Of a DNA stretch of 64,000 nt, positions 1-11,790 are shown in pieces (position 1 is the first letter of the stretch; the number at the start of each line of letters is the position of its first letter). The DNA is from Ziziphus jujuba (taxonomy: Eukaryota; Streptophyta; Magnoliopsida; Rosales; Rhamnaceae). The stretch covers positions 16,857,001-16,921,000 of the forward strand of contig NC_083389.1 of NCBI RefSeq assembly GCF_031755915.1, written 5' to 3'. The translations under genes were made by a program, and so were the position numbers. A model generated the notes under the pieces. The model did not search any database and was not told where the DNA came from. It saw nothing but the letters and a program-made list of their open reading frames with translations.

Positions 1-569
1 CCTCTCAAAGCCTAAGCAGATGAGAAGTAGCTCTGAGTCTGACAATGTGTTTCATGTTTTATGCACCATTAAACAGTGCTGCATGCAGGATTTGCTTGGT
101 TTACCATCTGCAAAGAATGAGTTAGCGATGAGTGTAAAGTATCTTGAGTTCCTAAAGGTGTTACTATGATAAATTATCATGTAAATATGAGATGTTCGTG
201 CTGTGGATACAAAATCATACTTCTGATTATCTTTTTCCCTTTGGATAGATCTTTTATGGTGATGATTGTACAGTTGAGTAAATTTTTCCACGGCATGTGT
301 TGTATTCCCAGTTTGAGGTTGGGCTATGTTTCTGAGTCGATCATCTCAATTGGATTGATCATCCAAGTATTATATATGTAACTGAGTTGCTTTGTGATAT
401 TTATAATTATGCTTCACATTGTAATTGTAAAACCTTTCATTGTAATGGTGGCTTGTTGCTTTAGTTCCATTTATGTGGGCCTGAGTCTCTCTCTCTTTGC
501 GTGGTTCATTTGTACAGAATATATAATAGCAGTTTAATTCAGGACTGAATCTTGTAATCCTTATGACAG
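1..569 (+). other. Intron (3' part) of the GH17 gene
   Basis: No coding similarity is visible here. The stretch ends in a T-rich tract and an acceptor AG immediately before the GH17 exon. Its beginning and the first exon are probably outside the window. Short open frames here show no family features. Confidence 0.6.
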
Positions 570-2513
570 ATCTCTGCAATGGAAGCAACATTGGAGTTTG
601 TTATGGGAGAAATGCTGATGACCTTCCCACACCTGACAAGGTGGCACAGCTGGTTCAACTTCACAATATTAAATATGTAAGGATCTATGACTCCAATATA
701 CAGGTCCTCAAAGCCTTTGCAAACACTGGAGTTGAACTTATGATTGGGGTCACAAATGCAGACTTATTGCCATTCTCTCAATTCCAATCCAATGCAGACA
801 CTTGGCTTAAGAATAGTATTCTTCCTTACTACCCAGCCACAAAGATCACAATCATTACTATTGGTTCTGAAGTCACCGAGGCCCCTAATAATGTATCTGC
901 TTCAGTAGTGCCTGCCATGAAAAATGTCCTGACAGCCCTCAGAAAAGCTGGTCTGCATAAGAAGATCAAAGTTTCAAGTACCCATTCCCTTGGAGTACTT
1001 TCCCGATCATTCCCTCCCTCTGCGGGGGCTTTTAACAGCAGCCATGCATTTTTTCTCAAACCAATGTTGGAATTTCTTGCTGAAAACCAGTCTCCTTTCA
1101 TGATAGATATTTATCCATACTATGCTTACAGAGATTCCTTGACCAATGTATCCCTGGACTATGCTCTATTCAAGTCATCTTCTGAAGTAATCGACCCAAA
1201 CACTGGCTTGTTGTACACAAACATGTTTGATGCTCAGATTGATGCTCTATACTTTGCACTGATGGCTCTGAATTTCAGAACAATTAAAATTATGGTGACT
1301 GAGACTGGCTGGCCTACAAAAGGATCACCTAAGGAAACAGCAGCAACTCCTGATAATGCCCAAATTTATAATACCAATCTGATTCGTCATGTCTTGAATG
1401 ATAGTGGTACACCTGCAAAGCCTGGAGAGGAGTTGGATGTGTATATCTTCTCTTTGTTCAATGAAAATAGGAAGCCGGGAATAGAATCTGAAAGAAATTG
1501 GGGGTTATTTTATCCTGACCAGACAAGTGTCTATAACCTGGATTTCACCGGAAGAGGTGCTCTTGATACGCCTACAGAGTCTAATATAACCAGTTCAAAT
1601 GCAACAACATGGTGCATTGCTTCAAACAAGTCTTCTGAAAGGGACTTGCAAAATGCCTTAGATTGGGCTTGTGGTTCTGGAAATGTGGACTGTACTGCTA
1701 TTCAACCTAGCCAGCCTTGTTATGAACCGGATAATCTGGCCTCACATGCATCTTATGCATTCAACAGTTACTACCAGCAGAACGGGGCAACTGATGTTGC
1801 TTGCAGTTTTGGAGGCTCAGGGATTAGAGTTGACAAGGACCCAAGTAAGTATACTAGCAATTTTCCTCTTCATTTGGACAAATTTTTCGTTCCTTTTTAT
1901 ACTTGTTTTCGATCTCTATTTATTATTGTGAATAAAACTTGGAAACAATTAACAATTGCTTGGTGCCTCTGGTTTATTTATGACCCGGCATGAAAAGCAG
2001 TAATTAAGTGCTGAGAGTATGCATATATGATGTCCATATGTTTGTGTCATGTTGAGCAAAAAATTCAGAAACAGAGCTTTCCATCTTGTTATGTTTCATA
2101 CTGGCGATAGCTGCTGTAAAATTCTCATTTAGTCCATCAGTCTACACCTTCTATTTGCAGTTAGTTGGCTTTGCATGATGCTTTTATCTTGACCTTTTTG
2201 ACTCTTCTTCAGACTAGCTAAAACTTTGTTATTCAACTCTGCAGGCTATGACAAGTGCATCTACATGAGTGCTAGGTAAAGTTTACACTCATAACAACCG
2301 CCTCATTTTCAAATTTTCAGGTGACACGCATAGTGCTTAAACTCCTTTCTTGTTTTATGATTTTCGTACAGAAGCAACAAAACCATAGCAAGCAACACGA
2401 CAGCGATTTCTTCAACTTCTTCCTACGCACGCAACAAAATTCCACCTGCATGCTTCTCTAGCCTCATTCTAGCAACCTTCATTCTGTTGCTCTTAAAAAT
2501 TAGCCATGCTTGA
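570..2513 (+). CDS. GPI-anchored glucan endo-1,3-beta-glucosidase (GH17 + X8), 5' end missing
   Basis: Likely hydrolyses beta-1,3-glucan (callose) at the cell surface. Coding exons seen are 570-1844, 2245-2275 and 2372-2513, all with GT..AG borders and in frame. The exon at 570 begins in the second base of a codon after an acceptor AG at 568-569, so a signal-peptide exon lies further 5' and I could not find it in bases 1-569. The GH17 barrel starts at IGVCYGRNADDLP. The acid/base Glu sits in TIGSEVTE (codon 869-871) and the nucleophile Glu in VTETGWP (1301-1303). An X8/CBM43 domain with six Cys (WCIA, WAC, DC, PC, AC, KC) is completed only by splicing, giving DPSYDKCIYM. The tail ends in a Ser/Thr-rich stretch and a hydrophobic run (SLILATFILLLL), a typical GPI signal. 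An unspliced reading would run on to 1993 and lose the last Cys. The family is clear; the exact paralogue is not. Confidence 0.93.
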
Positions 2514-4042
2514 GTTAGCCTAATATCGAAAGCACAGGAGAGATTTTGCCCAAAATATTGAGACAATCATGCACTTATAGATGTTCGGAGTATGCTGGCT
2601 TGAGAAACTTACATAGTTTAAATTGTGAGAAAGAATGCAAGTGTGTAGAGCAACCTCTCTTCTACTCCTAGTTTTGTATGTTAAGGTGCACAAAGGACAA
2701 AACATCTATGGGCACGAGCATGACATGAATTATATATTTTTGCACATAATGTAGCTTAGTTTTTCATTCTCAGTTGCATTTTTTTTTTTTTTTTTTGCCC
2801 CCCTAAAAAGAACTTTTTATTATTTATATGCAAAGTGCATATCAGCTGTCTGATTGGATAGAAATCTTCTCAAATCCACAGCATGTTTTCAATAAGGACT
2901 TGCATTTGTGTGTTTTTGTTTTTTTGTGGTTTTGCTTTTATACTTTTTAGCTGTTGCTTTGGTTTTGGCTTTTGGGTTTTAACCCAAGCAGTGACCAGAA
3001 GAGAATATATTTGGTCAGTGGAACTGACTATTTGATTCATTTTCATATCAATTTGATTGAAAATTTGAAATGCTCCCCACACTTTTAAGATATGAGTGGA
3101 GGAATGGTGAATCTCCCAAGTACTAGTCCATTCAACCCAACCATTATAAGGATATCTTTTTGCTGGTCCACACACTCACCAAATGATTAATTCCTCTCAT
3201 TTTATATTGACTAAAGGCATAAAAAAGTAACTAATTTTAGGATTAATGTCATTTAAGTTTGGTCTAATCTAACTGGATTTTACCATTAAAAATGTTATCA
3301 ATGTTTAAAGATTGAAACTATTTTTTGAACTTTTAAGTCTTTAAACTATTTTTTAGTCTAATTTTTAGGGGTTTTAATACAATGCAATACACTTAATATT
3401 GGAAGGAAACAATGAAAGTACACAATCAGATTTCCTACAAAAGTCTTTGTATATTGCATTAATTATACTGTATGTTTCAAAACTGTTAAAATTAAACAAG
3501 ATAATAATATAAGGATCAAAATGCATTCAAAACTAAAATTATAAAATGCAATTATGATCAAAGTATCAAAAGAAATAAATAAATAAAACTCAGGGACCAA
3601 AATGTAATTATGAATATAATTTAAGGATTAAAATACAAATATATATATATATATATATGTCAATCTCTTCCGTTATTATTTTTTAGAGCCTCTTAAGTCT
3701 CTTCTGTTATTATATTTGTATTCCTTGGGTTTGGTATCATTCTCTAGTATTTATAACTGACAGTATAAAAAAATATTCATCTATTTGGTATCATTCTCTA
3801 CCATTTGTAACTTTACAGTATAACCAAATATTTATCTATCTCTTTTGTTATTTGTATTCGTATTCTTTGACTTTAGTATCATTCTCTACCATTTATAATT
3901 TTATAGTTGTATAATTTGACATTTTAAAAACCAGTAAGTTTGGGAGAATGTCGCTAATTTTGAGGAAAGCTATTTTATCACTACTTTTCAAAAATATTTG
4001 CTAACTCTACTCGGTATAATTATGCTTTTAATTATGTAAGGT

Positions 4043-4075
<33 letters not shown>

Positions 4076-6281
4076 TTTAAAATGGTTTTAAAAAACTATT
4101 AAAACCTAATTAAAAGAATGTAATAAACTTAAAAATTAGTTTCATATTTTATTATTTTAATTAAATAAGAATGATTCATGCATTATTTTTTGTACCAACT
4201 ATATAACTAACATGTATTCTCATATATAAATTTTAGTACATAAAAAAAAATTATTATGTTTTTGATAAATAAAAACAAAACCAATTATTTTTAATTAAGT
4301 AGGCAACTCCTACAAGTGTTTTAATAAAAAAAATTTACGTGGGTATTAATACCATTTTTTTTCTTTTGTTACTTTCTTAACATCAACCTAGTAATGAGAA
4401 TTTATCTATTTATTTATTTTTTAGTTTTTTTTATCTACAAATATATATTGAAACTTTTTTTTATCTATTTATTTATTTTTTTAGTTTCAAGCAACTATGA
4501 TACTGGAGCCGACTTAAATTTAGATTATATATAATACATTATTATTAACCGATATTGAAATAATTAACAGCTGAGGCCATCAGTGACGGTGACTGAACAT
4601 AAAAGCCACCACAATTTTTTTTTTTTTTTTCCCCTTAAAATACATAATACTTCACTATAAACTTTCACTCAAGTTTTAGTCCTCTCCGAACTACTCTTTC
4701 AAGCGAAAAAAAAAAAAAAAAAAAAAAAGACTTAAAACATAATATCAATTTGCTTCCTCTTAATTCTTTTTCTTTTTTGTTATTATTTATCAAAATTAAT
4801 CAGCTAAAATATTGAAATCGGTTGTTTGTATATTAATAAAATATGTCTATCCCTAATTTTTTTAATCAAATTTGATAAACAAACAAAGAAAAGGAGATAA
4901 TACCAAAATGGTTTTCACCTTTTTTTTTTATTTTTTATAGCAATTTGTTAAAAAATTGTTTTGATTTAGACATATTTTATTAATATAAGTAAACAATGCC
5001 AATCTCTTATAAAAACATTGTGATAGGTTTTCCATAGGGCCTCATTTATTAGTGATAAAAAATATTTTCAAAGGCTCTCTTCCTGAAAATATATTAAGGA
5101 TTTTATATAAATTTAATAAAATATTAAAATCCTAAAACAACAAAGTAAAAATTTTATATAAATTTAATAAAATATTAAGTGAAAGATCCAAAAGTTAATA
5201 ACTGAAATTCTGATTAAAAAAAACCCATTAAGGCGTCCCAATACGATAAAAAACTGACTATAAGTAAGCAATTTCAATCTTAGCCGGGTTCAAACAAGGA
5301 ATTTTAAAAAGGGAGCAAATTGATATATCAGAGTTTATATAGGAGATATTAGAACAATTAAAAAAAAAGGGTTCGATAAGCAAATTAATACTTAATAAGT
5401 GAAAATTTAAAAGGTATTGTGTAAAGTCTCTCTCTTTTTTATTTAATGATTCCAAAACATGAAAATTCAAACTCATACCAACAGTAGCACAGCCACATGA
5501 CTGTCCTCAAGGGACAACCGTCAGGATTTGTCGATTATTCCTTTACACATGTAAACCTTTTACTTTATTATGTTTTGTTTTCCTTTTTCCCCGGCTTAGA
5601 AGCCCATATATAGAAACCTACTGAATCCGTGTCACTTTAAATTCCCCTCCATTTTCCTAGCCAACTTGATTAAACTATATTACATAGACAAAGCCTTTCC
5701 TTTTGAAAAAGTAAGAAACCGATTTAAATACAGCCCATGAAACTTGTTTTCCCAAAAAAATTCTAAGCTGAAAAAAAAAAAAAAAAAAAAAAGATAAGAA
5801 AAAGTAGGCTTCAAAGCAAAAGGCCAGCTAAATTGTGTTGTGGGAAGATTATAGGCAAAGCGACTGTTTTAAATTCATTCTTTCTAAAGCCAAAACATTC
5901 AGCCAAAACATCTCTCATACTTGTTCAATGAGCCAGGATAATATAAGCACAATCATAAAAACAGAGACTATAATTTTATGCCATTCAAATTAACCACATC
6001 ATCCATTAACTGGAAATCCCACCGAACAACTCACTTGGAAAATCATCACAATACTACTTATCAAAGGAGTACAACGACAAAGACCATAATCATAACTTTT
6101 TCAAGGCACCAAACCTTTGTTTTCCATACTAGTCCGCCATCACTGTTTTTTTTCTTTAATACTTTGTAATAATATTTCACTGCAATCAACCGGTCAAACA
6201 GCAGAAGGTCAGCCTTAGCATATGCAAACTTATATGGAAACCTATGATTCACTTAAAACAAGTAAAGACATACCAAGGCAA
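2514..6281. other. Convergent intergenic spacer between GH17 and profilin A
   Basis: AT-rich DNA between two convergent 3' ends, so it holds both 3' UTRs (exact ends not seen). It contains poly-A/T runs (about 4706-4728 and 5772-5792), AT dinucleotide arrays near 3640 and 4050, the imperfect 3731-3910 repeat, and a short direct repeat of ATTTTATATAAATTTAATAA near 5101 and 5151. I see no gene. Confidence 0.6.
3731..3910. repeat. Three imperfect direct repeats
   Basis: The phrase TTGGTATCATTCTCTA begins at 3731 and 3785 and recurs as TTAGTATCATTCTCTA at 3872. Each is followed by a similar ATTTATAACT/ATTTGTAACT/ATTTATAATT tail, with a related TTTGTATTC segment between copies. This looks like a decayed local duplication. 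Confidence 0.6.
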
Positions 6282-8226
6282 CTAGAGACCCTGATCAATG
6301 AGGTAATCACCGAGCCTTTCAACAATCATGTTGCACTGGCCAGGTGTCATTGGTTCATCATAGATACCGATAATCAGAGCTTGATTAGTCTTTTTAACAG
6401 TAACACCACCAGGGCCCTGAAATTAAATTAAGATGGTGAGAATATAAGATATTAGGACATGGTAAAATAAAATCTCTACAAACCCCATCATCCCTATCCT
6501 CTCCGTTTTTAAGGTAGTGGTGGGCTTAACTCGTACTGGCAAAAGTAGTTGAACTCTCAAACAGTCGAATGAGTTAAAGAGATTGAGACTCATCCCTGTT
6601 ATCTAACTAAGAATTGCACCAGAAGAAGAGGAAAGAAGAAAAAGGCACTATGAATTTAGCAGTGGAAACCCATTCTAAGGTGAAGCTGTATGCTGACAAT
6701 GAAAAATGTTTGGCCGTAGGTGATGTGACAAAGCAGTTAGATGTTCAAGCTTCTTGTTGGATCTAGAATGATAATGTCATTACTTCACTCTAAGTAAACT
6801 AGCCATAGATTTTCAAGCATGTGTATGCATTTATGTATGTGTAAAATGCTATTTTATAGTTTATATTAAGGAAAAACATGAAATTTCATACTTATCCAAA
6901 GAATTAAAAAGATTGAATTTATATGCTTATCACCTTCTTCCCTCGAATGACAGCTCCTGGCTCCCCTTGAATCACCATATATTTTGTTCCACCAAGGTAC
7001 AATCCAGTTGGTGCAAGTGTTCCAGGTTCAGCAAAGTCATTCACAATGGCGGTTATTTCCTCGGGCTTGAACTAAATCAATATTGACATCAAAATAATAT
7101 GCAAGTTTTTAAATTCAAGAAGAAACAAAAAACTACTAAACATTTGAATCAAGGATGTTAAAGGTGTAAGCACATATTTGCAGCCATAAAAAAAAAGTGC
7201 ATTAACACTAGCAAAAAGAACGGGAAGAATTTTACTAAATACAAAATCATCTTGTATCAACATAAATAGCATTGCTGGAGCAAAGATTGCATCTCCAACA
7301 ATGTACATATCCTATATTAGGAAAAATCAAGTCCGATTAACATTTCAGATAATTTATTATTACAATTACCATCTCTTCTACAATGATGCTTTCATTCTTT
7401 AACAGCATTGCGCACCCAAAGAATGCATGTATAATTTGAGGCTTTGAGCTCTCAACTAAAACTAATATAAAATGAAATGACACAATTAACTAATAATAAA
7501 AACTCCCATTTGGTATGTCAAAAAAAAAAAAAAAATTGCTCCCACTTAGTAGTTAAACAATTCTCCTGCTAAAATTTCTCAAATTTATCTAAAAGGGACC
7601 AAAAGAATATATATTTTCACAATTACATTAAAACCCAAAATGATATAAGAATTCAAATCCAATCCCAAATTACATCACATCCAGTTGTCATCAACCAAGT
7701 AATCAACATTCCACATTCCAAAGAAACAATGTTAAATCAATCTCTCTCTCCCTTCCTCATTTTGCTCCCAAAAAATAATAATCCAACAACAAACAACAAA
7801 TCGGTAATGACAAAGACAAACACACCATTTCCTTTTATGGAGTACCAGATCCGGACAGCCATGATTCACAAAGACATGCACAAGAACACACACACACACA
7901 CAAACAAACAAACACCAGAAAAAGAAAAAAAGAAAAACAACCTCACTCCCATCACCCCAACTCAGCATGAAATTCAAACCCAAAAAAGGAAAAAACAAGA
8001 CAACAGTAATCAGATCGCAAATCAGACACAAACCCATGAATTAAAACACTAGTAGAACAGAAATGAACCAAGAAATGGAAAAAGAAAAAGAAAAAAGAAA
8101 AACCTGAGGGAAAGTGGGGCTCTGAGCCCAAACGTTGCCGTCTTGGCCGATGATGGCGGCGGCAGAGAGATGGTTGCCTTCGATGTCGCACATCAGATGG
8201 TCGTCAACGTAAGTTTGCCACGACAT
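6282..8226 (-). CDS. Profilin A (131 aa)
   Basis: Small cytosolic actin-monomer-binding protein that also binds poly-L-proline (formins) and phosphoinositides. Exons on the minus strand are 8226-8104 (41 codons), 7071-6934 (46) and 6416-6282 (44 plus stop). All junctions are GT..AG and phase 0, the standard plant profilin layout. The protein opens [15 protein letters not shown], with the conserved N-terminal Trp and Tyr of the polyproline site, continues through [19 protein letters not shown] and GAVIRGKK, and ends [17 protein letters not shown]. The 131-aa length is canonical. The start is the only Met that gives the conserved N-terminus. A second profilin lies about 8 kb away on the same strand. 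Arabidopsis (from memory) has PRF2 and PRF4 in the same tandem setting, and by length and position this copy matches the PRF2 side. Plant profilins are known pan-allergens. Confidence 0.97.
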
Positions 8227-10034
8227 CTTGTTGTTGTTGCTGTTGGTGTGAGATTCAGTGAGGTTTTCTTTTCTTTTTCTTTTTTTCTCTTCGACTGTGA
8301 GTTTTTCGGTTTTGGTTTGCCGAGAGAGTGAGAGAGATAATCGGTGAGTTTTGTCTGCAGAGAAAAAACGCTTTATTTATTTATTTATTTGGTTTTTTTT
8401 TTTTTTTTCTTTTTCTTTAATGTCTTTGTGGGTCTTCTATCTAAGCAAGCGGTAAGCAGTAGCGTTGAAACCACGGAGCCTTTAATAATCATCTTTTTTG
8501 TTTAATCATTTATTTTCAAAATTATTTCTTCTTTTGTATTCGGATTTAATTTACTGAAACACCCCTGTCGGGACCGCAAATTTCGCCTCTTGATCGGTGC
8601 CCCCCCTCCTTCCTTTTTTAACCATTGCATGAATTGTACTAAGTAAACTATTTCAATTTTTTTTTCTTTTATTTTTTAATTATCTTTTAAAATATTATTA
8701 ACCATGAATAATTATCAATAAAATTTACTATGATATCATTAGTTTAAATAGCTATCATTAAAAAAATTATTTTTAAAATTTTAATACAAAAAATGATAAA
8801 TTTAAATGTTGGTCAAAATTTGAATTATATTCTCTCAAATATATATATATATATATATACAAAGTAATTAAATTCATATTTTAAAATATATGTACGTCAA
8901 GCGTGAGCTTTAAAATTATTCTGCACAGAAAATTTAAGTTTCTTGTATTCCACAACCTTTATTTTCATATTTTTTGTATTCCATATTTTCGTTTTCTTTC
9001 TTTTTCAATATCATGCTTACATTTATGAAAAATAACAATAATAATAAGCAATTTTATACCTTCAGCATAACGAAGTTTGCCATATGGTTGAGCATTATTT
9101 TTATCTAACCTATTAGATGCTTTATTTTCCTCCTTTCATTATCTCCTTCCTTTTTTATTCTTTTTCCCTTTTTTTAAAAAATAATATAGAAAAGGAATAC
9201 ATATTCAAAGCAAATAATAAAAGACTAGCAATCAAAGGAAAACCAATTTGAGCTCATGGTTCCTGTATTTCCACCTATATGAATCTTTATGTTTATTTTA
9301 TTTTTGTTCACCAAAAATGATAAAGAATACAATAAGGTAGAGATGAAGTCATATTATAATTCAAAAAAAAAAAAAAGAAAAAAAAAGCTGCAAATAAAAT
9401 AATGTAAAGTTTGGTGAGAATCTCGTTTTTTGAGTCGTATGTGGTTCTTTAATTCCTTCTTTTTGTGGTAAAAATGATGATGAAACATTTCAAGTTTGTA
9501 TTGTCTTTTTTATGCCTAACAATCAACTTAGATTTGATGCTCACCACCTTCTGGAGAAGAATACTTTGACTGGATATTCACTGTATGTTTCTGATGTCAA
9601 CTTGTTCTGTTTCCACAACAATAACCCACTTTCTCAAACCTTCTAATATCTCATTCTCAGAAGAAAAAAATGAAAAATTGATAAAGAAACATTTTTTTTC
9701 TTTCCTTCTTTTTTTTTTTTTTAAAAAAAAAACATAAATTTAAGATGCTTAAAAGATTTATCCGTTAAAGGATGGACAAGTGTACTAATAATGGCCAAGG
9801 ACAATTAAAAATAATGCCTCACTCTTCCTTTCATGGACCTAAAAACATACACTAAAGAAAAACAAGAAATTTTTTTTTTTAAATTTTTTGGTTTTTTATT
9901 CATTCAAACTAGTAATAAATAAGATGTTATTTTTGAGATAGTCTAGTTTAACAATGACCATCAATGATAATTTTAAATTTTAAATTTAATATTTAATGTT
10001 AAAATTCCCCCATCAATTTATAAAAAAAAAAAAT

Positions 10035-10456
10035 ACGGTTAAATGCACTTCAATATGGATAGAGCTAATTTTGAGATTATATAATTTTATTTAAATATTT
10101 TTTTGCTGAATTTTTTACCTTCTAAATTTTAAAAAGTCACATCTTGGTAATGAACCATTAAATGCAATGGAAGCCATTAACTTTATCCCTTTTTTAGCCA
10201 TAATTTTTTTTTTAATGTTTATTTGGTTCATTAAATAATGAATTTTGGATTATTTTAGAATGAATTATTGATTAAAAAAATTAAAATACATGGAAAAATA
10301 GTTTTCACGTAAAAAAATTGAGAACATAACGGTTTCTGTTAACATTTGACTGTTTGTTACCAAAATGCAACTTTTTAAAATTTAAAGGGTATCAAATGCC
10401 AAAAAAAAAAAAAAAAAAAAAAAGGGTAAAGGCCCCAAATTGAACTTTGCATAAAC
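10035..10456. mobile_element. Candidate MITE with degenerate terminal inverted repeats
   Basis: The left side (about 10118-10155, including CTAAATTTTAAAAAGTCACA) is the imperfect reverse complement of the right side (about 10353-10390, including CAACTTTTTAAAATTTAAAG). The outer ends also pair loosely: ACGGTTAAATGCACTT against AAGTTCAATTTGGGGCCTTT read in reverse. There is no coding capacity. Similar palindromic elements of a few hundred bp are common in plant genomes. The boundaries are approximate. Confidence 0.45.
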
Positions 10457-11308
10457 TGAATTTGAAATATCGGAATGAAGAAAATTATTGTAAATGATTA
10501 AAGAAAATGCATTTAACACTAATTACATTTTATTCACCTAATTATTAAAACAAGGTGCCCCTAAACTATTATGTGTTTTGCACTTTATCCTCAATTTATA
10601 AAAGATGTCACATTGCTTTCTAGACTATTATTTTTTATCACTTAAGTTCAATTATACATTTTTGATATATAAATTTGATGAAATTAACCATTTATAGCTC
10701 ATATAATTCTATTCAAAAATTATTTTAGTACGTTTTATTTCATTTTCTACCAATATTTATGCCTAACACTGTCAAATTCATTAGATAAAATCACAAAATC
10801 AGAATAATGAGTATTAAAAGTATAATTCCTTGGACAATTTGATTTGATTTTATTTTTAAAATTTAAGGGGTAGAGTTCAAAAAACAGTAATAATTTATAA
10901 TGGCAAATTATAACTTAAAAGAATAGCGGTAGACAGCTTTGGTATTTGTAGCACGGACGTACTGATAGTATAAAAATGGCTGTTACATATTTGATATTTC
11001 TCCATTTTAATTACTCGTACAAATGTCTTTCTATAGGGGTCAAAAAAACTAATTCAGACCACAAAAAGCAAACAACTTTATGACTGCTTTTTGAAAATGC
11101 ATACAATGCATTGAGTGGAAATTTGTAGGTTGTAAAAAATTGAATTCAGTGTACCAAGAGGATCAACATATTAAATTGCCGACAAATTATTTGGTAGAAT
11201 GGGCTTACTATGGCTTATTCCCCAATTCTATTAACCTAAAAAGGTAAAAAATATACAGAATATTTTTTACTTGTTGACCAAACACAAAGTTCGTAAAAAA
11301 CTAATATT

Positions 11309-11790
11309 GCGAAAATCTCAAAATGATTTTGATTCTTTAATGACATCTTAATAAGGAAAAAATAAAAAAAATAACTAATAAAAATAACTATTATATATTT
11401 GGAAAAATCTATGAAACAATAAACTTACGTGATAAACAATGCTTTCAAATTATCATAATCATGAAAAAAGGATATTTATGAGATAAATTGATATTTATAC
11501 TCAAGTGAAATAATTAAAATTTAAATAGTTTTAGGGTTGATTAAATAGATTAATATTTTCCTTATTAGCAGTTAATTTTTTTTATATTTTCGAAAAATTA
11601 TGCATTCTAAATAGGAATAAAAATAAAAAGAAGAATACTATGTTATATATACATATAAGTAACAATAAACAATATATACATATATTGTTATATACATGGC
11701 AAAAATCTCAAAACGGTTATGATTCTTCAATAATATCCTAATAAGGAAAAATACAAAAATAAAAAACCCAATAAAAATAACTATTATAAT
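11309..11790. repeat. Dispersed direct duplication, two copies of about 90 bp
   Basis: Copies lie at about 11309-11397 and 11698-11790. They share AAAATCTCAAAA, GATTCTT, ATCYTAATAAGGAAAAA and AATAAAAATAACTATTATA in the same order, about 389 bp apart. This could be a remnant of a repeated element or a local duplication. Confidence 0.6.

Noticed and set aside
1845..1993. Unspliced C-terminus of the GH17 frame
   Set aside because: Splicing at 1844/2245 restores the X8 ending DPSYDKCIYM and the GPI signal. The read-through tail is intron.
7729..8052. 107-codon plus-strand frame and the 101-codon frame opposite it
   Set aside because: Low-complexity sequence within profilin A intron 1, with no family features.
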